This document shows, in pieces, positions 44,812-53,200 of a stretch of 64,000 nucleotides of DNA. Origin of the DNA: Thermicanus aegyptius DSM 12793. GTDB taxonomy: Bacteria; Bacillota; Bacilli; Thermicanales; Thermicanaceae. The stretch lies in NCBI RefSeq assembly GCF_000510645.1, contig NZ_KI783301.1, positions 1,370,705-1,434,704 on the forward strand, written 5' to 3'. The notes under the pieces were generated by a model that was not told where the DNA came from, did not search any database, and was given only the letters and a program-made list of their open reading frames with translations. Each line of letters opens with the position of its first letter. Position 1 is the first letter of the stretch. The position numbers and the translations under genes were made by a program.

Positions 44812-45819
44812 GTGGAGGAGAAACAGAATCAGCAATATAAGCAAGACAACCAAGGCAAGACGGAGTATATTCATCATGATCGTTTATTTAAAGAATTGAT
44901 TAAAATCTTTTTCGAAGATTTCATTTCGCTGTTCTTTCCAAATTTTCACCCTCTCATTTCTTTCGACTCGGTCACCTTCCTTTCCGAGGAAGTCTATACC
45001 GATGTGGTGAAAGGAGGCGAACGGAGGGTTGACCTTCTGGTAGAAACGAAGATCAAGGGGGTAGAGCGGCTCATCATCATCCATATTGAAGCCCAATCCT
45101 ATTATCAGGATGACTTTCATGAGAGAATGTTCATTTACTATAGCCGGCTTTATGAGAATCATCGCCGCCCGATTTTGCCCATTGCGGTATTTTCCTATGA
45201 TGAGAAACATGATGAACCGGATGCGTTTACCATTGAGGTCCCGGAGCTTCAAGTCCTTCAATTCCGTTATTTGACGGTGGAACTTAAGAAGAAAAACTGG
45301 AGAGATTATTTACGGTACGACCATCCAATTGCTGCTGCACTTCTCAGTAAAATGGGATATACTAAAGAAGAGAGAGTTGAAGTGAAGAAGGAATTTCTAC
45401 GGATGATCACACGCCTTGAACTAGATCCCGCTCGGCTCAACCTGATTACGGGATTCTTCGATACTTATCTAACCTTAAACGAAGAGGAGGAGAGGAAATT
45501 GCGCGAAGAGATTGGGCAGCTGCCGCAAGAGGAAGGAGCGGCGATCCTAAATATCATGAACTCTTATGAGAAGAAAGGATACGAACGTGGGAGAGAAGAA
45601 GGATTTGAAGAAGGAATAGAACAAGGAATTGAGAAAGGAATTAAGAAAGGAATTGAGCAAGGAATTGAAAAGGGAATAGAAAAAGGAATTGAGCAAGGAA
45701 AAATGGAAGATGCCCGGAAGATGCTTCTAAAGGGGATGGATGTGAATTTTATTCGGGATATTACAGAATTACCGCTAGAGAAGATTGAAGAATTGAAAAA
45801 GTCATTAGAAAGATCGTAA
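44812..45819 (+). CDS. Rpn-type PD-(D/E)XK nuclease/putative transposase, copy A (full length)
   Basis: A 335-residue member of the recombination-promoting nuclease family. HHDRLFKELIK (residues 21-31) opens the nuclease domain; the catalytic residues fit D74 in RRVDLLVETK and E93/Q95 in IIHIEAQSYY. A C-terminal helical domain follows, then a low-complexity stretch with seven-plus GIE(K/Q)GIE(K/Q)G repeats (residues about 265-300), and a conserved tail KMLLKGMDVNFIRDITELPL. GTG 44812 has GAGGTG 7 to 8 bases upstream. An ATG at 45403 (residue 198) preceded by AAGAAGGAA could start an internal C-terminal product, as known for RpnS proteins of this family. Known function: DNA cleavage and phage defence toxicity. 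One of five copies in the window. Confidence 0.9.
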   Translation: MEEKQNQQYKQDNQGKTEYIHHDRLFKELIKIFFEDFISLFFPNFHPLISFDSVTFLSEEVYTDVVKGGERRVDLLVETKIKGVERLIIIHIEAQSYYQDDFHERMFIYYSRLYENHRRPILPIAVFSYDEKHDEPDAFTIEVPELQVLQFRYLTVELKKKNWRDYLRYDHPIAAALLSKMGYTKEERVEVKKEFLRMITRLELDPARLNLITGFFDTYLTLNEEEERKLREEIGQLPQEEGAAILNIMNSYEKKGYERGREEGFEEGIEQGIEKGIKKGIEQGIEKGIEKGIEQGKMEDARKMLLKGMDVNFIRDITELPLEKIEELKKSLERS

Positions 45820-45835
45820 GCGATGTGTCGTCTTT

Positions 45836-45860
45836 GCGGGAATTTTATTCCCGCTTTTTT
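45836..45860 (+). terminator. Terminator of rpn copy A
   Basis: GCGGGAA (45836-45842), loop TTTTA, TTCCCGC (45848-45854), then six T. Intrinsic terminator 16 bases after the stop codon; the same structure follows copy B. Confidence 0.88.
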
Positions 45861-46131
45861 TACAAGACACAAAAACAACGATGTGAATGGGATGATCGCT
45901 TTCCCCGCCAATATCGGATTAAATCTAATCTTGGTTCATCCCATGGCGCATGGAGGGTTAGCCCTGACGTCACCTCGATCAGTTATACATTATCGGGTTA
46001 TTTACTTCTCCGGTCGTACAGCAAAAAAATCTGCAAGATCATGACGGCGGAAGTATGGATGACGATCGGTAAACGACCCATCAGCTCTGGTGTTGTCGAT
46101 CGTCGTTTAATTCTTGTATCCGTTCGGTTCC

Positions 46132-46275
46132 ATGGAGCAGTTCCATTTCGGTGTGAAGGCGGGTTGGCTATTTCTTGTGATGGCCATAGGGGCCGACGCT
46201 TATGCGGCCATGTTATGGGTCTTGAAGGAAACGATTTTTGTGGATTTAACGAAGCAAGCGAGAAGAAAAGGATGA
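46132..46275 (+). CDS. 47-residue membrane peptide in the rpn 3' flank
   Basis: ATG 46132 opens MEQFHFGVKAGWLFLVMAIG, then YAAMLWVLKETIFVDLTKQA and a basic end RRKG. A single hydrophobic segment of about 23 residues with a charged tail. In the copy at about 49970-50095 the ATG is ATA and a deletion shifts the frame, so only this one could be made. There is no clear ribosome site, so it may be the tail of a longer lost gene. Function unknown. Confidence 0.35.
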   Translation: MEQFHFGVKAGWLFLVMAIGADAYAAMLWVLKETIFVDLTKQARRKG

Positions 46276-46287
46276 TCACAGGCTTTA

Positions 46288-46482
46288 TACCATCATATCA
46301 AATTTTTAAAGGAATTGAAGGATTATCGCAAAGACAAATTGCGAAACAACTTGGGATTTCTCGAAATACCGTCCGCAAACACCTATCGAATCAAACAGCT
46401 CCAACGGTCATTCATCGGACCAAGGAAAATTCCGCTGGGGAAAGCCCTTTTTTGCCACCTATATTCATCCATTTATGGAAGT
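46288..46482 (+). pseudogene. IS21-type transposase (IstA) N-terminal remnant
   Basis: Reads GLSQRQIAKQLGISRNTVRK followed by HLSNQTAPTVIHRTKENSAG and SPFLPPIFIHLW, the helix-turn-helix and linker of IstA-like proteins, then stops. No catalytic domain follows. A relic embedded between the rpn flank and the FRG gene. Confidence 0.65.
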
Positions 46483-46587
46483 AAGCGATTCGAAAATGGC
46501 TCACTTTTTAAGTGATCGCCCTGGCTCAATTTATTGTTGATTTGCGAGTCCTAAAAATTAATGAAATAAATGCAATGTTCATAAATG

Positions 46588-46610
46588 GATTTTTTCAGGA
46601 GCAACTAATT
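46588..46610. repeat. Inverse partner of the repeat at 44399
   Basis: TTTTTCAGGAGCAACTAATTA, reverse-complemented, matches TAGTTATTCCTGAAAAA at 44399-44415 with two differences. The pair brackets a 2.2-kb segment holding an IS66 remnant, rpn copy A and an IS21 remnant. It also overlaps the stop codon of the FRG gene. Confidence 0.5.
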
Positions 46611-47349
46611 ATCTCCATGCAGGGGGAATCAAGGTGTTATTAATATGATTAGATAACCCTTCTAAGTCAGGAAACAAAGTAAACCTATTTATACCATTAT
46701 GATAAAGAAATCTCACTGCATCTTCTTTGATATCAAGAGTAAGTTCAAATGCCTTAATGATGTTATTTGTTATAAGATTCCCTTCAAATTCCTCTTCAAG
46801 GGGTAACATTGAATTCCCCTGAACAGTAAATACACCATTTTGAGCTACAATACGTTTATTACTTTTTATAGGGTATATTGCTATCGATTTTTGATTTGGA
46901 TCCTCGAAATGTTTAGGATATTCTATTGCCTGGGGAGATAATATTTCATTCTTTCCCAACGATAACCTATTAAGTTCTGTAGGCTTTAATACCCAAATTT
47001 TTGCTGTACCGTTTGTCCACCCATCCAAAGCAAAAAATAACGCAACCGACATACTCTCCGTCCAATCAAGAAGTCTAGTTTTAACACCGTGGTGTTGCAT
47101 TGAATAAAGTAAGTTCCAACCAGCTTCATTGTTGTGTATTAAATAGCCGAGGTTTTTATAGTAGGTGTACAGTTGTTTTTCCAGAGTAAGGTACTTTTCA
47201 AGACTCTTGTTATCAGGATTTAGTCTAAACAGTCCTGAATTAAGTTTATAAGTAGAATTGTTATGGCCACGGAACCAAGCTGTACCATCATAACTACGGG
47301 TAAAATCATCAATTTTATCAAGGAGACTTTTCCACTTTTGGCTAAACAT
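46609..47349 (-). CDS. FRG-domain protein, likely defence effector
   Basis: A 246-residue protein with the FRG hallmark: AWFRGHNNSTY (W25, R27, G28), and MQHHGVKTRLLDWTESMSVA at about 84-103, followed by ALFFALDG. These match the FRG consensus, in which the conserved arginine, histidine and aspartate suggest an enzymatic pocket; FRG proteins appear in anti-phage and toxin-antitoxin settings, though the reaction is not established. It is divergently transcribed from the DGQHR gene, start-to-start distance about 80 bases, indicating a shared control region. GGAGGTG precedes the ATG. AT-rich. Confidence 0.85.
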   Translation of the reverse strand: MFSQKWKSLLDKIDDFTRSYDGTAWFRGHNNSTYKLNSGLFRLNPDNKSLEKYLTLEKQLYTYYKNLGYLIHNNEAGWNLLYSMQHHGVKTRLLDWTESMSVALFFALDGWTNGTAKIWVLKPTELNRLSLGKNEILSPQAIEYPKHFEDPNQKSIAIYPIKSNKRIVAQNGVFTVQGNSMLPLEEEFEGNLITNNIIKAFELTLDIKEDAVRFLYHNGINRFTLFPDLEGLSNHINNTLIPPAWR

Positions 47350-47437
47350 CTATCAGAAACACCTCCTTGAAAAGGATATCATTTAATATGGTATTATGCT
47401 ATATTAAAATTAATTTATTAATAATGGGGTGAGTCAG

Positions 47438-48436
47438 TTGGTTAAATCTGATACTTCAGGGATAGCAGCTATACTTGTTACTCAAGGTGAATTTCGATTT
47501 TACATAGCTGCAATGCCCTCTTATATTCTGAGAGAAACATGTTTTACAATCACACGGGAAGCAGATCCTAAAGAAGGGTTTCAACGTGTGTTGAATGAGG
47601 AAAGGGCAAAAAAAATAGCAACCTATATTGATTCAGGAAGTGGTTCTATTCCAACCGCTATCATCTTATCTGCACAACCCCAATCTGAATTGAAATATAA
47701 TTCAAAATCTAAGACGATTTCTTTCAAAAACGATGAAAAAGCATTTTTAATTATTGATGGACAACATAGGGTCTACGGGTTTATAAAGGCAAATCAGTCT
47801 ATCAGGGTTCCTGTGGTTATTTATGAAGAATTGACTCGGGTTCAAGAAGCAAGATTGTTTATTGATATAAATACAAATCAAGAACAGGTACCAGAGGCAC
47901 TCTTGCTTGATGTTAAGACACTACTTAAAAATGAAACAGAAGATGAAAAACGTTGCAGTGAATTGTTTGACATTTTTTATAACCATGATTCAAGTGTTCT
48001 TAAAGGTAAACTCGATAGGGCTACGCGAACTCAAGGTAAAATTTCCCGTATAACATTTAATAAATCCGTGATAGAACTTTTAAAAAATGAGCTAAAAGAA
48101 TTGCCTATGGAGAAATCTTATATTGTTATCAACAATTATTTAAAAGCTTGCCAAAAAGTGTTTACGGAGATAGATAGTAGATTATCAAATCTAATGTACA
48201 AACCAGTTTCATTTGAGGGGTTACTGAGAAGTGCAAAAGCAGTTATTGATAAAGCAACAACAAAATATGATAAACTGAGTTACGAAACATTTTACGATGT
48301 GGTGAAAGTATTAAAGGACAATATTTCAAAGGAAAGATTACTACGGCCGGGCAATTCACCTAAGAGATTTTCTGAAAGCATTATTCAGGGAATTACAACT
48401 ATATACATAAGACCGAATTCTGTAGTAGAAGATTAA
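47438..48436 (+). CDS. DGQHR-domain protein (DndB-like)
   Basis: About 332 residues. The motif AFLIIDGQHRVYGF is at residues about 103-116, with VNEERAKKIATYIDSGSGSIPT-like strand before it and LFIDINTNQEQVPEALLLDV after it, all typical of DGQHR proteins. DndB, a regulator of DNA phosphorothioation, belongs to this family; other members are of unknown role in mobile islands. The start is TTG 47438 (GGGGTGAG 5 bases upstream) or GTG 47429. It is divergent from the FRG gene, so they form a module. No dndC/D/E genes are visible here, so phosphorothioation control is unlikely unless in trans. Confidence 0.85.
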   Translation: MVKSDTSGIAAILVTQGEFRFYIAAMPSYILRETCFTITREADPKEGFQRVLNEERAKKIATYIDSGSGSIPTAIILSAQPQSELKYNSKSKTISFKNDEKAFLIIDGQHRVYGFIKANQSIRVPVVIYEELTRVQEARLFIDINTNQEQVPEALLLDVKTLLKNETEDEKRCSELFDIFYNHDSSVLKGKLDRATRTQGKISRITFNKSVIELLKNELKELPMEKSYIVINNYLKACQKVFTEIDSRLSNLMYKPVSFEGLLRSAKAVIDKATTKYDKLSYETFYDVVKVLKDNISKERLLRPGNSPKRFSESIIQGITTIYIRPNSVVED

Positions 48437-48808
48437 GTTTTTAGTTTGGGGGTTGAAATAGCCCTCCATTTTTATAATATCCTTAAGAAGGAACCAGACT
48501 TTAGCATCTTTCGTAAACCATATGGCGACAATAGAGCTCCAACTGTTTCTTCAAAGAGATCACTTCATCTGCGAATAAGTAAATTCCGTTCATCCGGCGA
48601 CCTTAGCCAAATGGGTCGAGTATTCATCAAGATGAACTTTGATGAGTTTGTTGTTAGCCTTTTTTTAGTTTGGTGAAACCTCTTACCCGTCAGATATGTG
48701 AGATAGTAGTATAGGCGTATGACTGCTATGTAAGCTCAATTACTCCACGCCTACAACCTCCGTTGCATTCATAAGACCTCCATAAAGATCAATATGAAGG
48801 TTTTTTTC
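48437..48808. other. Gap between DGQHR gene and IS66 remnant
   Basis: About 370 bases. A 76-codon frame (48446-48676) reads IALHFYNILKKEPDFSIFRK but has no relatives that I recognise and no ribosome site. Nothing further can be supported. Confidence 0.35.
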
Positions 48809-48949
48809 ATGACGAAGTTAGCATTACCTAAAGAATGGAAAGATCGGGTGTTTGACTTTAAGGCAAGCAGGAAGACCGCCAAGTCTTGGTGTTTAAAAAA
48901 ATATCAAGGATCATCAACTATGATGATGGATTCGAATCGAATCTGCTAA
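48809..48949 (+). pseudogene. IS66-type small ORF, second remnant
   Basis: MTKLALPKEWKDRVFDFKAS then RKTAKSWCLKKYQGSSTMMM, stopping after 46 residues. It is the plus-strand relative of 44449-44578 (TKLALRKEWIAAVNFKASGK), sharing also the upstream GAAGGTTTTTTTCATGA region. Truncated relative to the IS66 protein. Between here and 49095 no gene is seen. Confidence 0.6.
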
Positions 48950-49095
48950 GATCCCACCCCAGAACATTTCAGTGGATTCAGGTTCAGATGGATAAATTAT
49001 GGCGGGACTGAGGTACAACTAAATCTTCCTTTATTTAACGATTATTTAACGAAAACGGAGAGATTACAGATCCTGCTGCCATAGAGGTCGACTTT

Positions 49096-49653
49096 TTGAA
49101 AATCAGTCGCCCGATTTTGCCTATTGCGGTATTTTCCTATGATGAGAAACATGATGAACTGGATGCGTTTACCATTGAGTTCCCGGAGCTTCAAGTCCTT
49201 CAATTCTGTTATTTGACGGTGGAACTCAAGAAGAAAAACTGGAGAGATTATTTACGGTACGACCATCCAATTGCTGCTGCACTTCTCAGTAAAATGGGGT
49301 ATACTAAAGAAGAGAGAGTTGAAGTGAAGAAAGAATTTCTACGGATGATCACACGCCTACAACTAGATCCCGCTCGGCTCAATCTGATTACGGGATTCTT
49401 CGATACTTATCTAACCTTAAACGAAGAGGAGGAGAGGAAATTGCGTGAAGAGATTGGGCAGCTGCCGCAAGAGGAAAGTACTGCGATTCTAAATATCATG
49501 AACTCATATGAGAAGAAAGGATATGAGCAAGGAAAAATGGATACAGCCCGAAAGTTGCTTCTAAAGGGGATGGATGTGAATTTTATTCGGGATATTACAG
49601 AATTACCGTTAGAGAAGATTGAAGAATTGAAAAAGTCGTTAGAAAGATCGTAA
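49096..49653 (+). pseudogene. Rpn-type nuclease gene, copy B (5' truncated)
   Basis: Similarity to copy A begins abruptly near 49108 (RPILPIAVFSYDEKHDE, residue 119 of A). The catalytic D and E/Q are therefore absent. The C-terminal domain is fully open: 185 residues from TTG 49096, containing LLSKMGYTKEERVEVKKEFL and LQLDPARLNLITGFFDTYLT, no GIE repeats (direct KKGYEQGKMDTARK), and the tail KLLLKGMDVNFIRDITELPL. The internal ATG equivalent to A residue 198 is at 49346 (ATGATCACACGCC). Not a nuclease, but may make a C-terminal protein that binds the full-length ones. Confidence 0.75.
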
Positions 49654-50248
49654 ACGATGAGCCGTCTTTGCGGGAATTTTATTCCCGCATTTTTATTTTT
49701 ACAAGACACAAAAAACGATGTGAATGGGATGATCGCTTTCCTCGCCAATATCGGATTAAATCTAATCTTGGTTCATCCCATGGCGCATGGAGGGTTAGCC
49801 CTGACGCCACCTCGATCAGTTATACATTATCCGGTTATGTACTTCTCCGGTCGTACAGCAAAAAAATCTGCAAGATCATGACGGTAGATGTGTGGATAAC
49901 GATTGGTAAAACGACCGAATCAGGTCTGGTGATGTCGATGGTCGTTTAATTCTTGTACCCGTTCGGTTCCATAGAGCAGCTCCATTACGTTGTGAAGGCG
50001 GGTTGGTTATTTCTTGTGATAGCCGTAGGGACCGGCCATGTTGTGGGTCTTGAAGGAAACGATTTTTGTGGATTTGACCAGGCAAGCGCTTGGAAAATTG
50101 AAAAGGAGTTTTGCACGCGGATTAAGATGAGTTAAAATAAAAGCATATGAAATGAATCATGATTTGTCCTAAAAAACAACCACAGAAAAATGCTAACTTT
50201 GTGAAATAGATCGAAAAATGGGCAAAAAAGATTAAGAGGGATGAGGGA
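49654..50248. repeat. 3' flank of rpn copy B, with terminator
   Basis: The terminator GCGGGAA (49670-49676), TTCCCGC (49682-49688) is followed by T-rich sequence. The rest matches 45820-46275. The 47-codon frame of copy A is broken here (ATG to ATA at 49972 and a deletion near 50030). The last 100 bases before the next gene are AT-rich and not shared. Confidence 0.7.
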
Positions 50249-53200
50249 ATGAGCAGCAATCCGTCCGTGTATCAAAAATTGGAGAAGGCTCGACAAGAAT
50301 TACTGGACCTTGGATTACGGAATTCTCTACTGAATTACCGTCTTTTGAAAGCCCGTGGTTTGGAAGTGGTGGATGGATCACCGCAGGATGTTTTTGAAAT
50401 TCTGGTTCGCAATAAAAAATCGGTAACCTTTTTGCCCAAGAGAGAAAATGAGAACGAATTGCTGCTTTCTGAAACGGAATCTAATGTAAATGAAAAAGAA
50501 ATGCTCTCTTCGCAAGAGGATCTTTTACCATCCCAACAGCGCGTTCCGGAACCTAAGTTGAATACGAATTTGACAGAAAAACAATTACAAGCAAGGTTGT
50601 TAAATACATATTATACAGCTCAAACTTTTATTGAAGAGCAGGGCGTTAACATATTGTATATGGCTCTTGGAATGTTGCGCTGGTATGAATCCGAAAGCAG
50701 TAAAGAGGTTCGAAAGGCTCCACTGATTTTGATTCCGGTAAAACTGGAACGGATAAATGCGCGGGAACGGTTCAGAGTATCTTCCACTGAGGAAGATATT
50801 GGCTTCAACTTATCCCTGATCACAAAGGCGAAGGCGGAATTCGGGATTTCCATTCCAACTCTTCCGGAAGAAGAGGAAATCGATGTCGCTCAATATTTTC
50901 TTCAGGTGGAAGAAGCAATTCAGAGCGAGCCTCGGTGGTCGGTGGACAGACAGGCCATCGTTCTGGGATTTTTTTCATTTGGCAAGTTTCTTATGTACCG
51001 GGATTTAGACGTAACCAACTGGCCGGAAGAATGGAAGCCTACCGAACATGATATCCTTCTTAGTTTGCTAAATGACGGATTTTCGGAACCGGTTTCCGCT
51101 ATTCAAGATGACGATTTTATGGATCCGCATGTTTCATTCCACGATATGCATCATGTGATGGATGCGGACAGCTCGCAGCTGCAGGCAATTCTCGATGTGA
51201 ACAGTGGCCGGAATCTGGTCATCCAGGGTCCTCCAGGAACGGGAAAATCACAGACAATCACCAATATCATAGCCGAAGCGGTGGCCCGTGGGAAAACGGT
51301 ATTATTCGTTTCGGAAAAAATGGCTGCCTTGGAAGTGGTCAAAAGACGGCTGGATCACGTTGGATTGGGGGATGCCTGTCTCGAATTACATAGCCACAAA
51401 ACTAACAAAAAAACGTTCCTTAACGAATTGGCCAGAACGTTGGAATTGAGAAAACCGAAAGTGAAAGATTTTGACGAAGAGGTTCAAGTGCTGGAGAATT
51501 TTCGTCGACGGCTTAATGATTATTGTGTGGGGATTCATACACCGGTGGGGGAAAGTGGGTTAACCCCTTATCAACTATTAGGTGAACTGGTGCGTTTCAG
51601 GCACAAGTTTGGTGACGACTTTATTTTCCCCTCTCTGGAAATCGACGGGATGGTGAAATGGGATCGCTCTACGTTTCAGCACCGTATTCTGCTCGTGGAG
51701 GAACTCCAGAAACTGTTGGGTGCGTTGGGAAATCCAAAGGAGCATCCGTTTTGGGGAAGCGGCCGAACCGTCTTTTTGCCAACGGAAGTGGGAAAGTTAA
51801 GGGAGACGGTGACTAAGACGAAACAAGCTTTCGAAACCTTAAAGGAATCTTCACGAGTGTTAGCGCAAATAATGCGCACAGAAACTATTCAGGACGTAAA
51901 AGATGTCGAGATGGTCGGTGTTGTCGCAAGTAAAATACTAGAAGCGCCAGATTTGCAAGGGGTTCGAATCGATGCGGACGAATGGACGCAACAAGTGGAT
52001 GAAATCCAACATCTCGTATCGTCGGGATTAAAATTTTCTTCATTGCAACATCGATACCGGGATATCCTGATTCCCGAGGCGTGGGATCAGGATCTACTCG
52101 ATATACGCCAAACGCTCATGACGTATCACAAAAAATGGTTGCGATGGTTATCGGGATCCTATCGAAAAGCAAAGAAGAAGTTGTTTCGTTTATATAAGGA
52201 CAGCTCTGGTAAAAAATTGGATGACCTTCAAGTTGTCGAGGATATCATGGAAACACAGCGTCATCAACAGTTCATTCAAAGCATGGACGCCGTGGGCTCT
52301 TCTTGTTTTGGTGTGCATTGGAAGAAAGAGCAATCGGATTGGGTTCGCTTCAACGAGTGGGTTCAATGGTTGTTTCCATTCTACAAAGAGATCCAATCTG
52401 GCCATATTCCGGGATGGATCATTCCTCTATTAACCGCACCTTTGAATCGAACGAAATTAGAAAACAGCATTGTAACGGTCGGACAACAATTGGAGCAGTT
52501 CCGAGAATGTGGTGCAGAGTTGGAAAACCTTCTGGAGCTTAATACTTCCGTTAAGTTCGGAAATTGTCAGTCGCTTTCGGATCAAGCGTTTCAAGAGTTG
52601 AATGAGCAGTTTAAGAGTTGGGTGGATCATGCAGATTCGATACAAACGTTAGTTTCCTATAACTTGCTGTGCGACACATGCAACAAGGAAAAGTTGGAGG
52701 CCATCGTGTCGCTCAGCCGCACTTGGGAACATGCCTCACAGCGATTAACCGATCTTTTCCGTTTTACATGGTATGATGCGTTGATCAAGCAAGCCTTTCA
52801 GGAACGGTCTGTTTTGGCCCAGTTTGATGGGGATCGCCATCGTCATGTGGTGGAAACGTTTCAGGAATTGGATCGAGCTCTTTTGGAATACAACAAAATG
52901 AAACTGGTCGAAATCCATTGGAAAAAGATTCCCCAGTATGATGCAGGAGGACAACTGGGGGTTCTGAAGCGTGAATTTGAAAAGAAAAGGGGACATCTGC
53001 CCATTCGTCGGCTCATGGAAAATGCTGGTTATGCAATCCAAGCCCTCAAACCGGTCTTTATGATGGGGCCACTCTCGATCGCTACCTATCATCCGCAGGA
53101 GAGTGTGAAATTTGACCTGGTAATATTTGATGAAGCGAGTCAGGTTAAGCCGGTTGACGCGTTCGGAGCCATTCTTCGAGGAAAACAGGTGGTAGTCGTT

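Larger units (their letters stand above)
45820..46275. repeat. Conserved 3' flank of rpn copy A (matches 49654-50095)
   Basis: Beyond the terminator the sequence stays similar to that after copy B for about 430 bases, including CCTCGATCAGTTATACATTA and GTTCGGTTCCAT. The right end carries a 47-codon frame in copy A that is damaged in copy B. The duplication unit therefore extended far past the gene. Confidence 0.7.

Noticed and set aside
45588-45715. Possible CRISPR array or minisatellite in rpn copy A
   Set aside because: The repeat unit is 12 bases, in frame, inside the coding region, with no unique spacers. It encodes the GIEKGIEQG tract.
44812-45819. Rpn copies as autonomous transposons with their own terminal repeats
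   Set aside because: The family name suggests transposase, but no inverted repeats or target duplications bracket the individual copies at their similarity borders; truncations occur at differing points at the 5' side only. The inverted pair around copy A alone is reported separately.
47438-48436. A complete phosphorothioation (Dnd) system around the DGQHR gene
   Set aside because: No DndA, DndC, DndD or DndE homologue is visible in the window. DGQHR alone does not define the system.
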